DNA of 6,863 bases from Bryobacterales bacterium (lineage in GTDB: Bacteria; Acidobacteriota; Terriglobia; Bryobacterales; Bryobacteraceae). The stretch spans positions 1-6,863 of the forward strand of contig JANXQZ010001011.1 in assembly GCA_025353235.1 (NCBI GenBank), read 5' to 3'. Shown one piece after another: positions 1 through 5,751 of the stretch. The notes under the pieces are model-generated. The model was not told where the DNA came from, did not search any database, and worked only from the letters and a program-made list of their open reading frames with translations. Made by a program: the position numbers and the translations under genes. How positions within the stretch are numbered: the stretch's first letter is position 1; each line of letters opens with the position of its first letter.

Positions 1-85
1 CAGCGGGAGAAAGAAGACCTGGGCGGAGCATTGGGGATTGCATAATGCGCTCGCTCCGTTCAACCCTGGTCCCGTTACGTAACAC
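1..85 (-). CDS. Possible 5' part of a further minus-strand gene (weak)
   Basis: A minus-strand frame starting at GTG (85-83) stays open to the window edge for 28 codons and begins VLRNGTRVERSER. An in-frame GTG two codons upstream (91-89) is an alternative start. The sequence AGGTGG lies about 7 nt before the GTG at 85 and overlaps the stop codon of the preceding broken gene, which would suit a next gene in the same run. The peptide matches no family I recognise, and 28 codons can stay open by chance. Short plus-strand frames also cross this stretch. It is reported as a tentative partial gene only. Confidence 0.2.
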   Translation of the reverse strand, partial: MLRNGTRVERSERIMQSPMLRPGLLSPA

Positions 86-96
86 GATCACGCCAC

Positions 97-341
97 CTAA
101 TTTATCTTCTGACCCTTTGCAGCCATGTGGCTTTCGAGGAAAGTCGAAGGATATTGTCCGCACCCGGCCAGCTTGAATGTGCCGAAGTCCTTAAACCAAT
201 CACCCTCGGGCAACTCCGGTGAACCGTTGATCCAATCCTGAAGAGCCTCCAAGTCAGTCAGCGCAATTTTCCTTCCTTCAGCCGTTTGATCAAATGTTTC
301 CTAACGCCATGAGGCAGCGAGTTCCAATCGATCTTAGGCAT
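97..341 (-). pseudogene. Small unrecognised protein gene interrupted by one frameshift
   Basis: ATG at 341-339 directly abuts the TGA of the upstream gene. The first frame reads MPKIDWNSLPHGVRKHL and on to KEGK, then stops at TGA (260-258) after 27 residues. A -1 shift, or one extra A, at the four-A run (plus-strand TTTT at 267-270) opens a frame that continues naturally through ALTDLEALQDWING, then GDWFKDFGTFKLAG, to TAG at 97-99. The repaired product would be about 81 residues. Its N-terminal part looks helical and its C-terminal part is rich in W, F and G. Read upstream, the second frame meets a stop (TAG) close to the shift site, so neither frame alone spans the gene. I do not recognise the family with certainty. 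The cause could be a real mutation, a sequencing or assembly indel in a homopolymer, or recoding. The abutting stop/start implies coupling to the 126-residue gene. Confidence 0.6.
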
Positions 342-722
342 TCATGAAGGAAAGACTCGCCGGACTAGCTCTTCATTGAGTTCATCTTCCTCAGCGGGAT
401 CACTGGTTTCCTGATAACGCTGGCATAACTCACGGAATCGTAGCTTGTTGAGTTCGGAGATCTTTTCAATGAGGGCAGCGACGGATGACGAATCCGTTGA
501 TTCCATTAGAGCTCGAGCGGCCTCTGACAGCGCTCTCTTTCCCAGAGCGGAACGAGCTTCGTGTATCAAGTCCGCATTGATGATTAAGGACCCGTCCGCC
601 GACCACCTCCCCATTTTGCCGATGGCTGGACCGAAGCGCTGTTTCAGGCGCTGTACGTCATCCGGGGAAAGGACAACCTCCTCTTGCGCTATTTCTGCGC
701 GAAAGTGTATGAAGGTCGACAT
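342..722 (-). CDS. Hypothetical protein, 126 aa, operonic
   Basis: I do not recognise this protein. It has no signal peptide, membrane segment or cysteine motif (a single Cys near residue 100), so it is probably cytoplasmic. Residues 1-20 could form a short strand (MSTFIHFRAEIAQEEVVLSP). Residues 20-35 and about 50-105 look helical and charged. The tail (residues 108-123) is acidic, with a PAEEDELNEELVRR segment suited to a helix or protein contact. ATG at 722-720 lies 3 nt past the TAA of the phosphatase gene with no clear Shine-Dalgarno sequence, so coupled translation is likely. Its TGA is followed at once by the ATG of the frameshifted small gene, which suggests the two products work as a pair. 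A toxin-antitoxin-like or regulatory pair is possible but nothing in the residues proves it. The long open frame and its place in the run make it a credible gene. Confidence 0.78.
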   Translation of the reverse strand: MSTFIHFRAEIAQEEVVLSPDDVQRLKQRFGPAIGKMGRWSADGSLIINADLIHEARSALGKRALSEAARALMESTDSSSVAALIEKISELNKLRFRELCQRYQETSDPAEEDELNEELVRRVFPS

Positions 723-725
723 ATC

Positions 726-1544
726 TTAATCAGGCTGTGGCATAAAGGTTGGAAGCGGATTGCGGAATCGGCCCTGAAATACATCCCCGAACAACTCCAC
801 CATCTGACCATGGACTCCACCGTTATCCGCTAACAAGTGCTGCCCCATCAGGCTGGCCGGACCACCCTTCATATCCGAACAAATCCCGCCCGCTTCTTCA
901 ATCAGCAGAATCCCTGCCGCCATGTCCCACGGCTTCAAGCCAAATTCCCAAAACGCATCCAAGCGCCCGCAGGCGACATAAGCAAGATCAATCGCGGCGG
1001 AACCCGCCCGGCGCACGCCGTGAGTGGACATGGCCAGCTCGTAGTAAAAATACACATTGATGTTCTGATGGCGCTTGCGGCTCGGAAACCCCGTCGCAAT
1101 TAGAGTATCTTCCAGACGGGTCACTGGAGAGACGCGGATTCGATGGCCATTCAGAAAAGCCCCGCCTCCCTTGTCTGCCGCAAACATTTCCTGGCGAGTG
1201 GGATCAAAGGTAACCCCGGCCACCAGTTCGCCCGCGCGTTCCAGAGCCAAGGTGACGTTGAAAATCGGAAAGCCGTGGGCGAAGTTCGTGGTTCCATCCA
1301 CCGGGTCCACGTACCAGCGGAACTCTGACGATTTTTCCGTGCCGCCGCCCTCCTCGGCCAGGATGGAATGCTCCGGGAAATGCGACAGCAGTCGCTCGAT
1401 GATCAAACGCTCCGAGGCGCGATCGGCTTCGGTGACCAAGTCGAACTCGCCCTTCAATTCGAACGAGACTTTGCCGAAGTAATCCATGAGAAGCGCACCG
1501 GCTTCGCGAGCGATGTCGATGGCCGTTTCGAGATAGCTGGGCAT
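726..1544 (-). CDS. Inositol monophosphatase family protein (SuhB-like)
   Basis: This is a Mg2+-dependent phosphatase of the inositol monophosphatase superfamily, which hydrolyses myo-inositol phosphates or related sugar or nucleotide phosphates in the cytoplasm. Counting from the ATG, the metal-site signatures are present in order: DLVTEAD (35-41), AEEGG (about 63-67), DPVDGTTNF (80-88) and the C-terminal KPWDMAAG (about 204-211), whose Asp207 completes the metal site. The 272 residues are normal for the family. A TTG lies one codon upstream, but the ATG at 1544-1542 is the better start because it overlaps the TGA of the Hfq-like gene as TGATG. No Shine-Dalgarno sequence is visible, which fits reinitiation. 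The exact substrate (inositol phosphate, histidinol phosphate, fructose bisphosphate or PAP-like) cannot be read from sequence. The SuhB/IMPase type is favoured by overall layout. SuhB is also known to act in transcription complexes in enterobacteria, but that role is not shown here. Confidence 0.96.
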   Translation of the reverse strand: MPSYLETAIDIAREAGALLMDYFGKVSFELKGEFDLVTEADRASERLIIERLLSHFPEHSILAEEGGGTEKSSEFRWYVDPVDGTTNFAHGFPIFNVTLALERAGELVAGVTFDPTRQEMFAADKGGGAFLNGHRIRVSPVTRLEDTLIATGFPSRKRHQNINVYFYYELAMSTHGVRRAGSAAIDLAYVACGRLDAFWEFGLKPWDMAAGILLIEEAGGICSDMKGGPASLMGQHLLADNGGVHGQMVELFGDVFQGRFRNPLPTFMPQPD

Positions 1545-1771
1545 CAAGCTTCGAAGAGATATTTGATGTCGTGTTTAAACAGGAAGAGATTGGGCAAATC
1601 AGGACGGGTGAGTCGAATAAAATGCGCGTCATAGAATTCCACCAGCCCTGCTACTTCTTCGTTATCGCTTAGGCGAACCTTCACGGGGATCTGATTTTCG
1701 ATCAGATGCTTCAGGTACTTGACCTCTTCAAAGGTCTGTTCCGGAGCTTTTTGTTTGGATTTTAAGGGCAT
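1544..1771 (-). CDS. Divergent Hfq/Sm-like RNA-binding protein
   Basis: A 75-residue protein with the layout of Hfq: an N-terminal helix (about 14-26, ending ENQ), then IPVKVRLSDNEEVAGLVEF (about 28-46) matching the Sm1 strands, and FLFKHDIKYL (about 63-72) matching the Sm2 segment with the YKHA-like Lys-His (K66, H67). In a gap-free hand alignment to E. coli Hfq, Pro29, Gly42 and Tyr47-Asp48 fall on Pro21, Gly34 and Phe39-Asp40. A two-residue insertion lies in the loop before Sm2. Hfq rings bind small RNAs and mRNAs and regulate them after transcription. Several Hfq contacts differ here: E16 for Q8, R33 for Y25 and A49 for Q41, so the RNA preference may differ. The start is ATG at 1771-1769, overlapping the VWA gene's TGA as TGATG; a TTG one codon upstream is less likely. 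Its TGA overlaps the phosphatase ATG in the same way. Family is fairly sure; function is inferred. Confidence 0.85.
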   Translation of the reverse strand: MPLKSKQKAPEQTFEEVKYLKHLIENQIPVKVRLSDNEEVAGLVEFYDAHFIRLTRPDLPNLFLFKHDIKYLFEA

Positions 1772-2694
1772 CAACGGCGTTCGAATTCTCCATAGTACCC
1801 ATTCCGCGTGATCGCCCGCAAACCCGGTTGGTCGAGAGTTAGCTTGATGGAGTGAAATCGGTCCTTGGTGAGAGGCACATTGCGCGGATAGAACCCTAGC
1901 AGATACTGAGTTCGCAACTCGCGCAAAATGTCTGAAAATGCGGTATCAAGTTCAGCCCCGGCCGAGGGAAGAAAGATGCGACCGCCGGTGCCGGCAGCGA
2001 ACGTGGTCAGAGCATGTTCGCCGCCGAGATTGCGCCCGGCATCGTTCTGGATCGGGATCACCACGATCGGATAGATCACCGCGTCAGCCAGCTGGATAGC
2101 CCGCAAAGCGTCGTGGAAAGACTTTGCGCTGGTAGTGTCGCCTCCGTCCGTCACTACGATGAGAACGTGTCTGCCTTCGCGAGTTTCTAAATCGCGGGCA
2201 GCGAGATAAATGGCATCGTACAGCGAGGTGCCGCCTTCGGACTTAAGCTGTTTCAAGCTGGTTTCCAACCTGGGAAGTCGGCGCGTATAGCTGGTATTCA
2301 GGGTCACCTGCCAGTTGAAGCTGTAAAGAGCCACCGCATCTTCGGCGTTCCCCTCGCGAAAGATGGTTCGCAGAAAACGCGACACAGAATCGAGTTCGTA
2401 CTTCAGTTCAATGCCGGTAGAAGCGCTGGTATCCACCAGCAAGGCAACCGATAGCGGCTGCTCCGTGCGACGCTCAAATACCGCGACCTCTTGGTTTACG
2501 CCGTTATCGAATATGCCGAAGTCGTTCTTGTTCAAGCTTCCGATCAGCCTGCCAGACGCATCCTTCACGGTTACCAAAAGCCGAACCAGGTGGACGTCTA
2601 CCGTGAACTGCGCTGCTGTTCTCGGGACTGTCGAGGCGATCAGCAGCGTTGCGCAGACTAGGCGGACTACGCCGACAAAACGGATTCGTCCCAC
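1771..2694 (-). CDS. Exported VWA-domain protein (VWFA-related acidobacterial family)
   Basis: The 307-residue protein begins with a Sec-type signal peptide (basic MGRIR, hydrophobic core to about residue 20, likely cleavage near RTAA-QF at 28-29), so it should be exported. Residues 31-80 form the small N-terminal domain typical of the acidobacterial VWFA-related family (VTVKDASG, NDFGIFDNG). The VWA domain follows, with a complete metal-ion-dependent adhesion site: DTSAS (88-92), the Thr of EGGTSLYDA (T156) and TDGGD (182-186). The C-terminus (YLLGFYP, then TRNGYYGEF) also fits the family. Such domains bind protein ligands through a divalent metal; the partner is unknown. The start is GTG at 2694-2692 with GAGGG shortly upstream, 28 nt inside the moaDE coding region. 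No other early start would keep the signal peptide. The TGA overlaps the next ATG. The family is abundant in Acidobacteriota and supports the taxonomic guess. Confidence 0.94.
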   Translation of the reverse strand: MGRIRFVGVVRLVCATLLIASTVPRTAAQFTVDVHLVRLLVTVKDASGRLIGSLNKNDFGIFDNGVNQEVAVFERRTEQPLSVALLVDTSASTGIELKYELDSVSRFLRTIFREGNAEDAVALYSFNWQVTLNTSYTRRLPRLETSLKQLKSEGGTSLYDAIYLAARDLETREGRHVLIVVTDGGDTTSAKSFHDALRAIQLADAVIYPIVVIPIQNDAGRNLGGEHALTTFAAGTGGRIFLPSAGAELDTAFSDILRELRTQYLLGFYPRNVPLTKDRFHSIKLTLDQPGLRAITRNGYYGEFERR

Positions 2695-3386
2695 TCACCC
2701 TCAACCCAGACCTCGCCGTCGGCGAAATGCTCCTTCTTCCAAATGGGAACCAGTCGCTTCAAGCGGTCGATACCCTGGAGCGCGGCCTCGAAAGCGGGCT
2801 TGCGATGGGGTGCCGTGACGATAATCGCCACGCTCGCTTCGCCGATCTCCATACGGCCAAGACGGTGAACCATGGCAATGCGCCCAATTGCCATTTGGGC
2901 TGCTATTTCACGACCGATCTTCGCCATGGTATCGATCGCCATGGATTCGTAGCACTCGTAATCGAGGAAATTTGTAGCTCGGCCTTTCGTGTTGTTGCGC
3001 ACGACGCCTTCAAAATTCACGACTGCGCCATCTTCGCCTCTCACAATTCGGCGCGCAATTTGAGAACTGTCGATCGGTTCGCGCGTGAGGGCAAAAAAGT
3101 GGCCTTGGGGCTGATCTTCGATCTGATGAGTATACCGGCCGGATCCGCCGCTTACGGGTGGAAGAAAGGCGACCTCGTCACCGTCATAAACGGCTGTGGA
3201 GCGATCGGAGAACTGCTGATTGCGTGCAAAGACGATGCTGGAAGAGACTTGCAAGAGTCGCGGAAATTCCTGTGCGTAGCGCTCAAAAATAGCAGCCAGA
3301 GGCTGGGGTCCGGGCAGTTCCAGACTGTCCTCGGAACGCCCGGTAATGTCTCTTAACATGCCGAAAAATAAGACTTTTACCCGCAC
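2667..3386 (-). CDS. moaDE: Fused molybdopterin synthase, MoaD-MoaE
   Basis: One 239-residue chain carries both subunits of molybdopterin synthase, which inserts two sulfurs into cyclic pyranopterin monophosphate to make molybdopterin in the cytoplasm. Residues 1-81 are a MoaD ubiquitin-like domain (MRVKVLFFGMLRDITG, then VAFLPPVSGG) ending in the Gly-Gly that is thiocarboxylated (G80-G81). A short linker leads to MoaE (about 97-239) with GAVVNFEGVVRN, TAPHR and DRLKRLVPIWKKE. H194, K210 and K217 keep the spacing of E. coli MoaE H103, K119 and K126, and R130 fits R39. In a fusion the Gly-Gly is internal. The analogous mycobacterial MoaX is reported to need cleavage after Gly-Gly, so processing is likely here. 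The GTG start (3386-3384) puts the first strand at the N-terminus; no Shine-Dalgarno sequence is evident. It is the first well-supported gene of the minus-strand run. Confidence 0.95.
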   Translation of the reverse strand: MRVKVLFFGMLRDITGRSEDSLELPGPQPLAAIFERYAQEFPRLLQVSSSIVFARNQQFSDRSTAVYDGDEVAFLPPVSGGSGRYTHQIEDQPQGHFFALTREPIDSSQIARRIVRGEDGAVVNFEGVVRNNTKGRATNFLDYECYESMAIDTMAKIGREIAAQMAIGRIAMVHRLGRMEIGEASVAIIVTAPHRKPAFEAALQGIDRLKRLVPIWKKEHFADGEVWVEGEWDESVLSA

Positions 3387-3511
3387 GCTTGTATACTATC
3401 AGACTGTCCCGGAAGCGGCCAGGTTTCAATGAGTTGAGTATGCTCCGTCAGCCACAGTTGTAAGCGCGCCGCAATTGCCTCATACTTTATAGAAGAGGGC
3501 TGTTCCTCCAT
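3377..3511 (-). CDS. Possible 44-aa upstream ORF before moaDE (weak)
   Basis: An ATG at 3511-3509 opens a 44-codon minus-strand frame beginning MEEQPSSIKYEAIAARL and ending at TAA (3379-3377), 10 nt inside moaDE. It fills the divergent intergenic region. Its start lies in the palindrome CCATGG (3508-3513), which also holds the plus-strand gene's ATG, so the two starts face away from each other. No Shine-Dalgarno sequence precedes it, and third-position GC is unremarkable (about half). The frame extends further upstream inside the plus gene, which is probably shadow. It could be a leader peptide coupled to moaDE, or chance. Confidence 0.2.
   Translation of the reverse strand: MEEQPSSIKYEAIAARLQLWLTEHTQLIETWPLPGQSDSIQACG
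3393..3398 (-). promoter_or_regulatory. Possible -10 element upstream of moaDE
   Basis: On the minus strand TAGTAT lies 6 nt before the GTG start of moaDE. That is the distance expected if transcription begins at the start codon and the message is leaderless, which would fit the absence of a Shine-Dalgarno sequence. No convincing -35 hexamer is seen at 16-18 nt. The plus strand over the same bases reads TATACT, so the element could equally serve the other direction or be chance. Confidence 0.2.
3458..3486 (+). promoter_or_regulatory. Candidate sigma-70-type promoter for the DUF1549/DUF1553 gene
   Basis: TTGTAA (3458-3463) and CATACT (3481-3486) each match 4 of 6 bases of the -35 and -10 consensus and are separated by exactly 17 nt. 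Transcription would begin near 3493, leaving a leader of about 17 nt that still includes GAGGG (3495-3499), the likely ribosome-binding site 10 nt before the ATG. The rest of the 123-nt divergent intergenic region (3387-3509) shows no long inverted repeat or riboswitch-like structure. The match is weak and unproven. Confidence 0.25.
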
Positions 3512-5744
3512 GGCGCGAACTGTACACTTGATAGCGGTCTCGGCGATCTCGATGGGGCTGTTGCTGGCAGGGAAAGATCCGTTCACCCCGGCACAGCGGA
3601 ATTACTGGGCATTTCAGCCGGTGCATCGGACTCAGCCTCCTGCCGTCCAGAACCCCAGTTGGATCGTAAACCCGATTGACGGCTTTATCGCAGCCAAGCT
3701 CGAAGCCAAGGGACTGCAGCCATCCCCCCAAGCGGACCGGATCACCTTATTGCGCCGCGTCAGCTTCGATCTGATCGGTCTGCCGCCCACTCCGCAAGAG
3801 GTGGAGCAATTCGTCGCGGATCGGTCGCCTGATGCATACGAAAAGGTAGTGGACCGGCTGCTCGCCTCGCCCCGCTATGGCGAACGCTGGGCCCGGCACT
3901 GGCTGGACCTGGCGCGATACGCCGAGAGCGAAGGCTTCAAGAGCGATGAAACTCGCCCCAACGCTTGGCGTTATCGCGATTACGTGATTCAGTCGTTCAA
4001 CGCCAATAAACCGTACGACCGCTTCGTGAAGGAGCAGATCGCTGGAGACGAGCTTTGGCCAAACGATCCGCAGGCGCGAGTTGCGACTGCTTTCAATCGG
4101 CATTATCCCGACGAGAGCAACGCCCGCAACCTCATGCAGCGTCGGCAGGAGATCCTCAACGACGTTACCGACACGGTAGGCGCAACGTTCCTCGCGATGA
4201 CCTACGGCTGCGCCCGCTGCCACACGCACAAGTTCGACCCGATTCTCCATACCGATTACTATCGACTGCAAGCATTCTTCGCAAACACCGCAGCGGATGA
4301 CGAGATCCCCATGATCTCGCCCCAAGAGATGGCCGAGTACCGCGCGAAGAAGGATGTCTGGAATTTCAAAACGAAGCCAATTCGCGATCAGATCGCCAGC
4401 CTGCTGGATGAACCCCGGGCCAAGCTCTTGAAAGAGTTCGTCGACAAGTATCCTCCGGAGATCCAAGCCGTGATCGCCAAACCCGCAGCCGAGCGGACCC
4501 CCTTTGACTGGCAGATGTACGCAAAGGCGAAGCCATACCTGGTGGTCGAGGATGACGCCGCCTCGAAGCAGCTCAAAGGAGAGAAGAAGGCCAAATACAG
4601 CGGTTTGCAGAACGAACTGGCGCAGTACGCCAGCTTGAACCCGGGCGAGGCACCAATTGGAATCGGGATGCGCGATTTGGGCGTGAAGTCGCCTGCAACC
4701 CGCCGGCTCGAGGTGGGGGCTTGGGATGCTCCGGCCGAGGAAGTCCAGCCTGGATTCCTGTCGATTATCGATGCAAGTCAGCCGAACATTTCACCGCTCC
4801 CCGGCGTGGAGTCCACCGGCCGCCGCACCGCGCTGGCAAATTGGATCGCCAGCCCTACAAATCCGCTCACCGCGCGCGTGATGGTGAACCGCATCTGGAA
4901 CTACCACTTCGGCCAAGGCATCGCGCCCTCTCCAAGCGACTTCGGACTGATGGGGGGCAAGCCGTCTCATCCCGAATTGCTGGATTGGCTGGCGTCGGAA
5001 TTTGTCCAGTCCGGCTGGGACATGAAGAAGATGCACAAGCTGATTCTGTTGTCGAACACCTACCGCCAATCCTCTGCGGCGAGCGACTTGGCCATCAAGC
5101 AGGATTCGAAAGATCGGCTGCTCTGGCGTTTTCCGCGCGAGCGGCTAGAGGGTGAAGTGATCCGCGACGCGGCGCTGGCGGTCTCGGGACTGCTGAATGA
5201 AAAGATGGGCGGGCCGAGCGTATTTCCGGAGTTGCCCGAGGGAGCCGGCAAGCCGCGCGGCGGATGGAAGGTGTCGGCTCCCGATGAGCGCAACCGGCGC
5301 AGCGTGTACATCTTCGTTCGGCGCAACGCGCGTTACCCGATGCTGGAAGCGTTCGACATGCCCGACACGCATGAGTCCTGCGGCCGCCGCAATCAGACGA
5401 TTACCGCGCCGCAAGCGATGGCGCTGTTGAACGGGAAAGTCAGTCTGGAGTGGGCGCAAGCTTTTGCTGGCCGAGTGCTTTCGGAAGCGGGCGCGGATCC
5501 AAAGGCGCAGGTGGATGATGCATACCGACTGGCGTATGGTCGCCATCCCGACGGGTTCGAGAAAGACACTGTGCTCACGTTTTTTGCTAAGCAGAAGGAG
5601 CTAGTTGCCGAGCGTGCCTCGGCTGGCGAAAAACTCGCGATGCCAGCCAGGATGCCCGCCGGATTTGACCAGGCGCAAGCGGCCACTTTGGTGGATTTTT
5701 GCCAGATGCTGCTGAATTCCAACGAGTTCGTCTACAGGAACTAG
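3510..5744 (+). CDS. Exported DUF1549/DUF1553 (PSCyt2-PSD1) protein with CxxCH motif
   Basis: The 744-residue protein starts with a hydrophobic Sec-type signal (MARTVHLIAVSAISMGLLLAG, no lipobox Cys). Residues about 53-260 are DUF1549 (PSCyt2): IDGFIAAKLEAKGLQPSP, LLRRVSFDLIGLPPTP, RYGERWARHWLDLARYAES, and CARCHTHKFDPI with C234-x-x-C237-H238. Residues 260-430 form a more variable, lysine-rich middle that ends in the family-like VQPGFLSII. Residues about 435-744 are DUF1553 (PSD1): GRRTALANWIASPTNPLTARV, NRIWNYHFGQGI, PSHPELLDWLASEF, LSNTYRQSS and the ending LLNSNEFVYRN. The CxxCH could bind c-type haem or a metal. No separate N-terminal PSCyt1 cytochrome domain is present, unlike many relatives. 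The catalytic role of the family is not established. GAGGG precedes the ATG by 10 nt. The DUF1501 gene follows 7 nt after the stop, the usual partner order. Confidence 0.96.
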   Translation: MARTVHLIAVSAISMGLLLAGKDPFTPAQRNYWAFQPVHRTQPPAVQNPSWIVNPIDGFIAAKLEAKGLQPSPQADRITLLRRVSFDLIGLPPTPQEVEQFVADRSPDAYEKVVDRLLASPRYGERWARHWLDLARYAESEGFKSDETRPNAWRYRDYVIQSFNANKPYDRFVKEQIAGDELWPNDPQARVATAFNRHYPDESNARNLMQRRQEILNDVTDTVGATFLAMTYGCARCHTHKFDPILHTDYYRLQAFFANTAADDEIPMISPQEMAEYRAKKDVWNFKTKPIRDQIASLLDEPRAKLLKEFVDKYPPEIQAVIAKPAAERTPFDWQMYAKAKPYLVVEDDAASKQLKGEKKAKYSGLQNELAQYASLNPGEAPIGIGMRDLGVKSPATRRLEVGAWDAPAEEVQPGFLSIIDASQPNISPLPGVESTGRRTALANWIASPTNPLTARVMVNRIWNYHFGQGIAPSPSDFGLMGGKPSHPELLDWLASEFVQSGWDMKKMHKLILLSNTYRQSSAASDLAIKQDSKDRLLWRFPRERLEGEVIRDAALAVSGLLNEKMGGPSVFPELPEGAGKPRGGWKVSAPDERNRRSVYIFVRRNARYPMLEAFDMPDTHESCGRRNQTITAPQAMALLNGKVSLEWAQAFAGRVLSEAGADPKAQVDDAYRLAYGRHPDGFEKDTVLTFFAKQKELVAERASAGEKLAMPARMPAGFDQAQAATLVDFCQMLLNSNEFVYRN

Positions 5745-5751
5745 GAACCCC

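Larger units (their letters stand above)
97..3386 (-). other. Compact six-gene minus-strand transcription unit
   Basis: Six same-strand coding regions follow each other without intergenic space: moaDE, VWA protein (28-nt overlap), Hfq-like (TGATG overlap), phosphatase (TGATG overlap), unknown 126-residue gene (3-nt gap) and the frameshifted small gene (TGA directly followed by ATG). I see no internal terminator or promoter. This implies one polycistronic message with coupled translation, probably starting in the 3387-3509 region. Whether it continues past the left edge is unclear. Confidence 0.8.

Noticed and set aside
74..83. Perfect 10-nt palindrome GTTACGTAAC
   Set aside because: Too short, with no extended stem, T-tract or second copy, so neither a terminator nor an operator can be supported.
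445..729. 94-codon plus-strand frame
   Set aside because: It lies antisense over the 126-residue gene and the end of the phosphatase gene. It shows no family features and has no operon context.
2649..3356. Long 235-codon plus-strand frame
   Set aside because: It is fully antisense to the MoaD-MoaE fusion, whose motifs are unmistakable. The antisense peptide has no recognisable domain.
3392..3397. TATACT as a plus-strand -10 box
   Set aside because: It is a good hexamer, but there is no -35 match at 16-18 nt and it would leave a leader of over 100 nt. The pair at 3458-3486 fits better, though weakly.
3495..3508. GAGG/CCTC pairing that might hide the ribosome-binding site of the 3510 gene
   Set aside because: The stem is only 4 bp with a 6-nt loop, too weak to argue for regulation.
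3747..4466. 239-codon minus-strand frame
   Set aside because: It is antisense to the DUF1549 region. This is a common effect of GC-rich coding sequence, and there is no plausible domain or start site.
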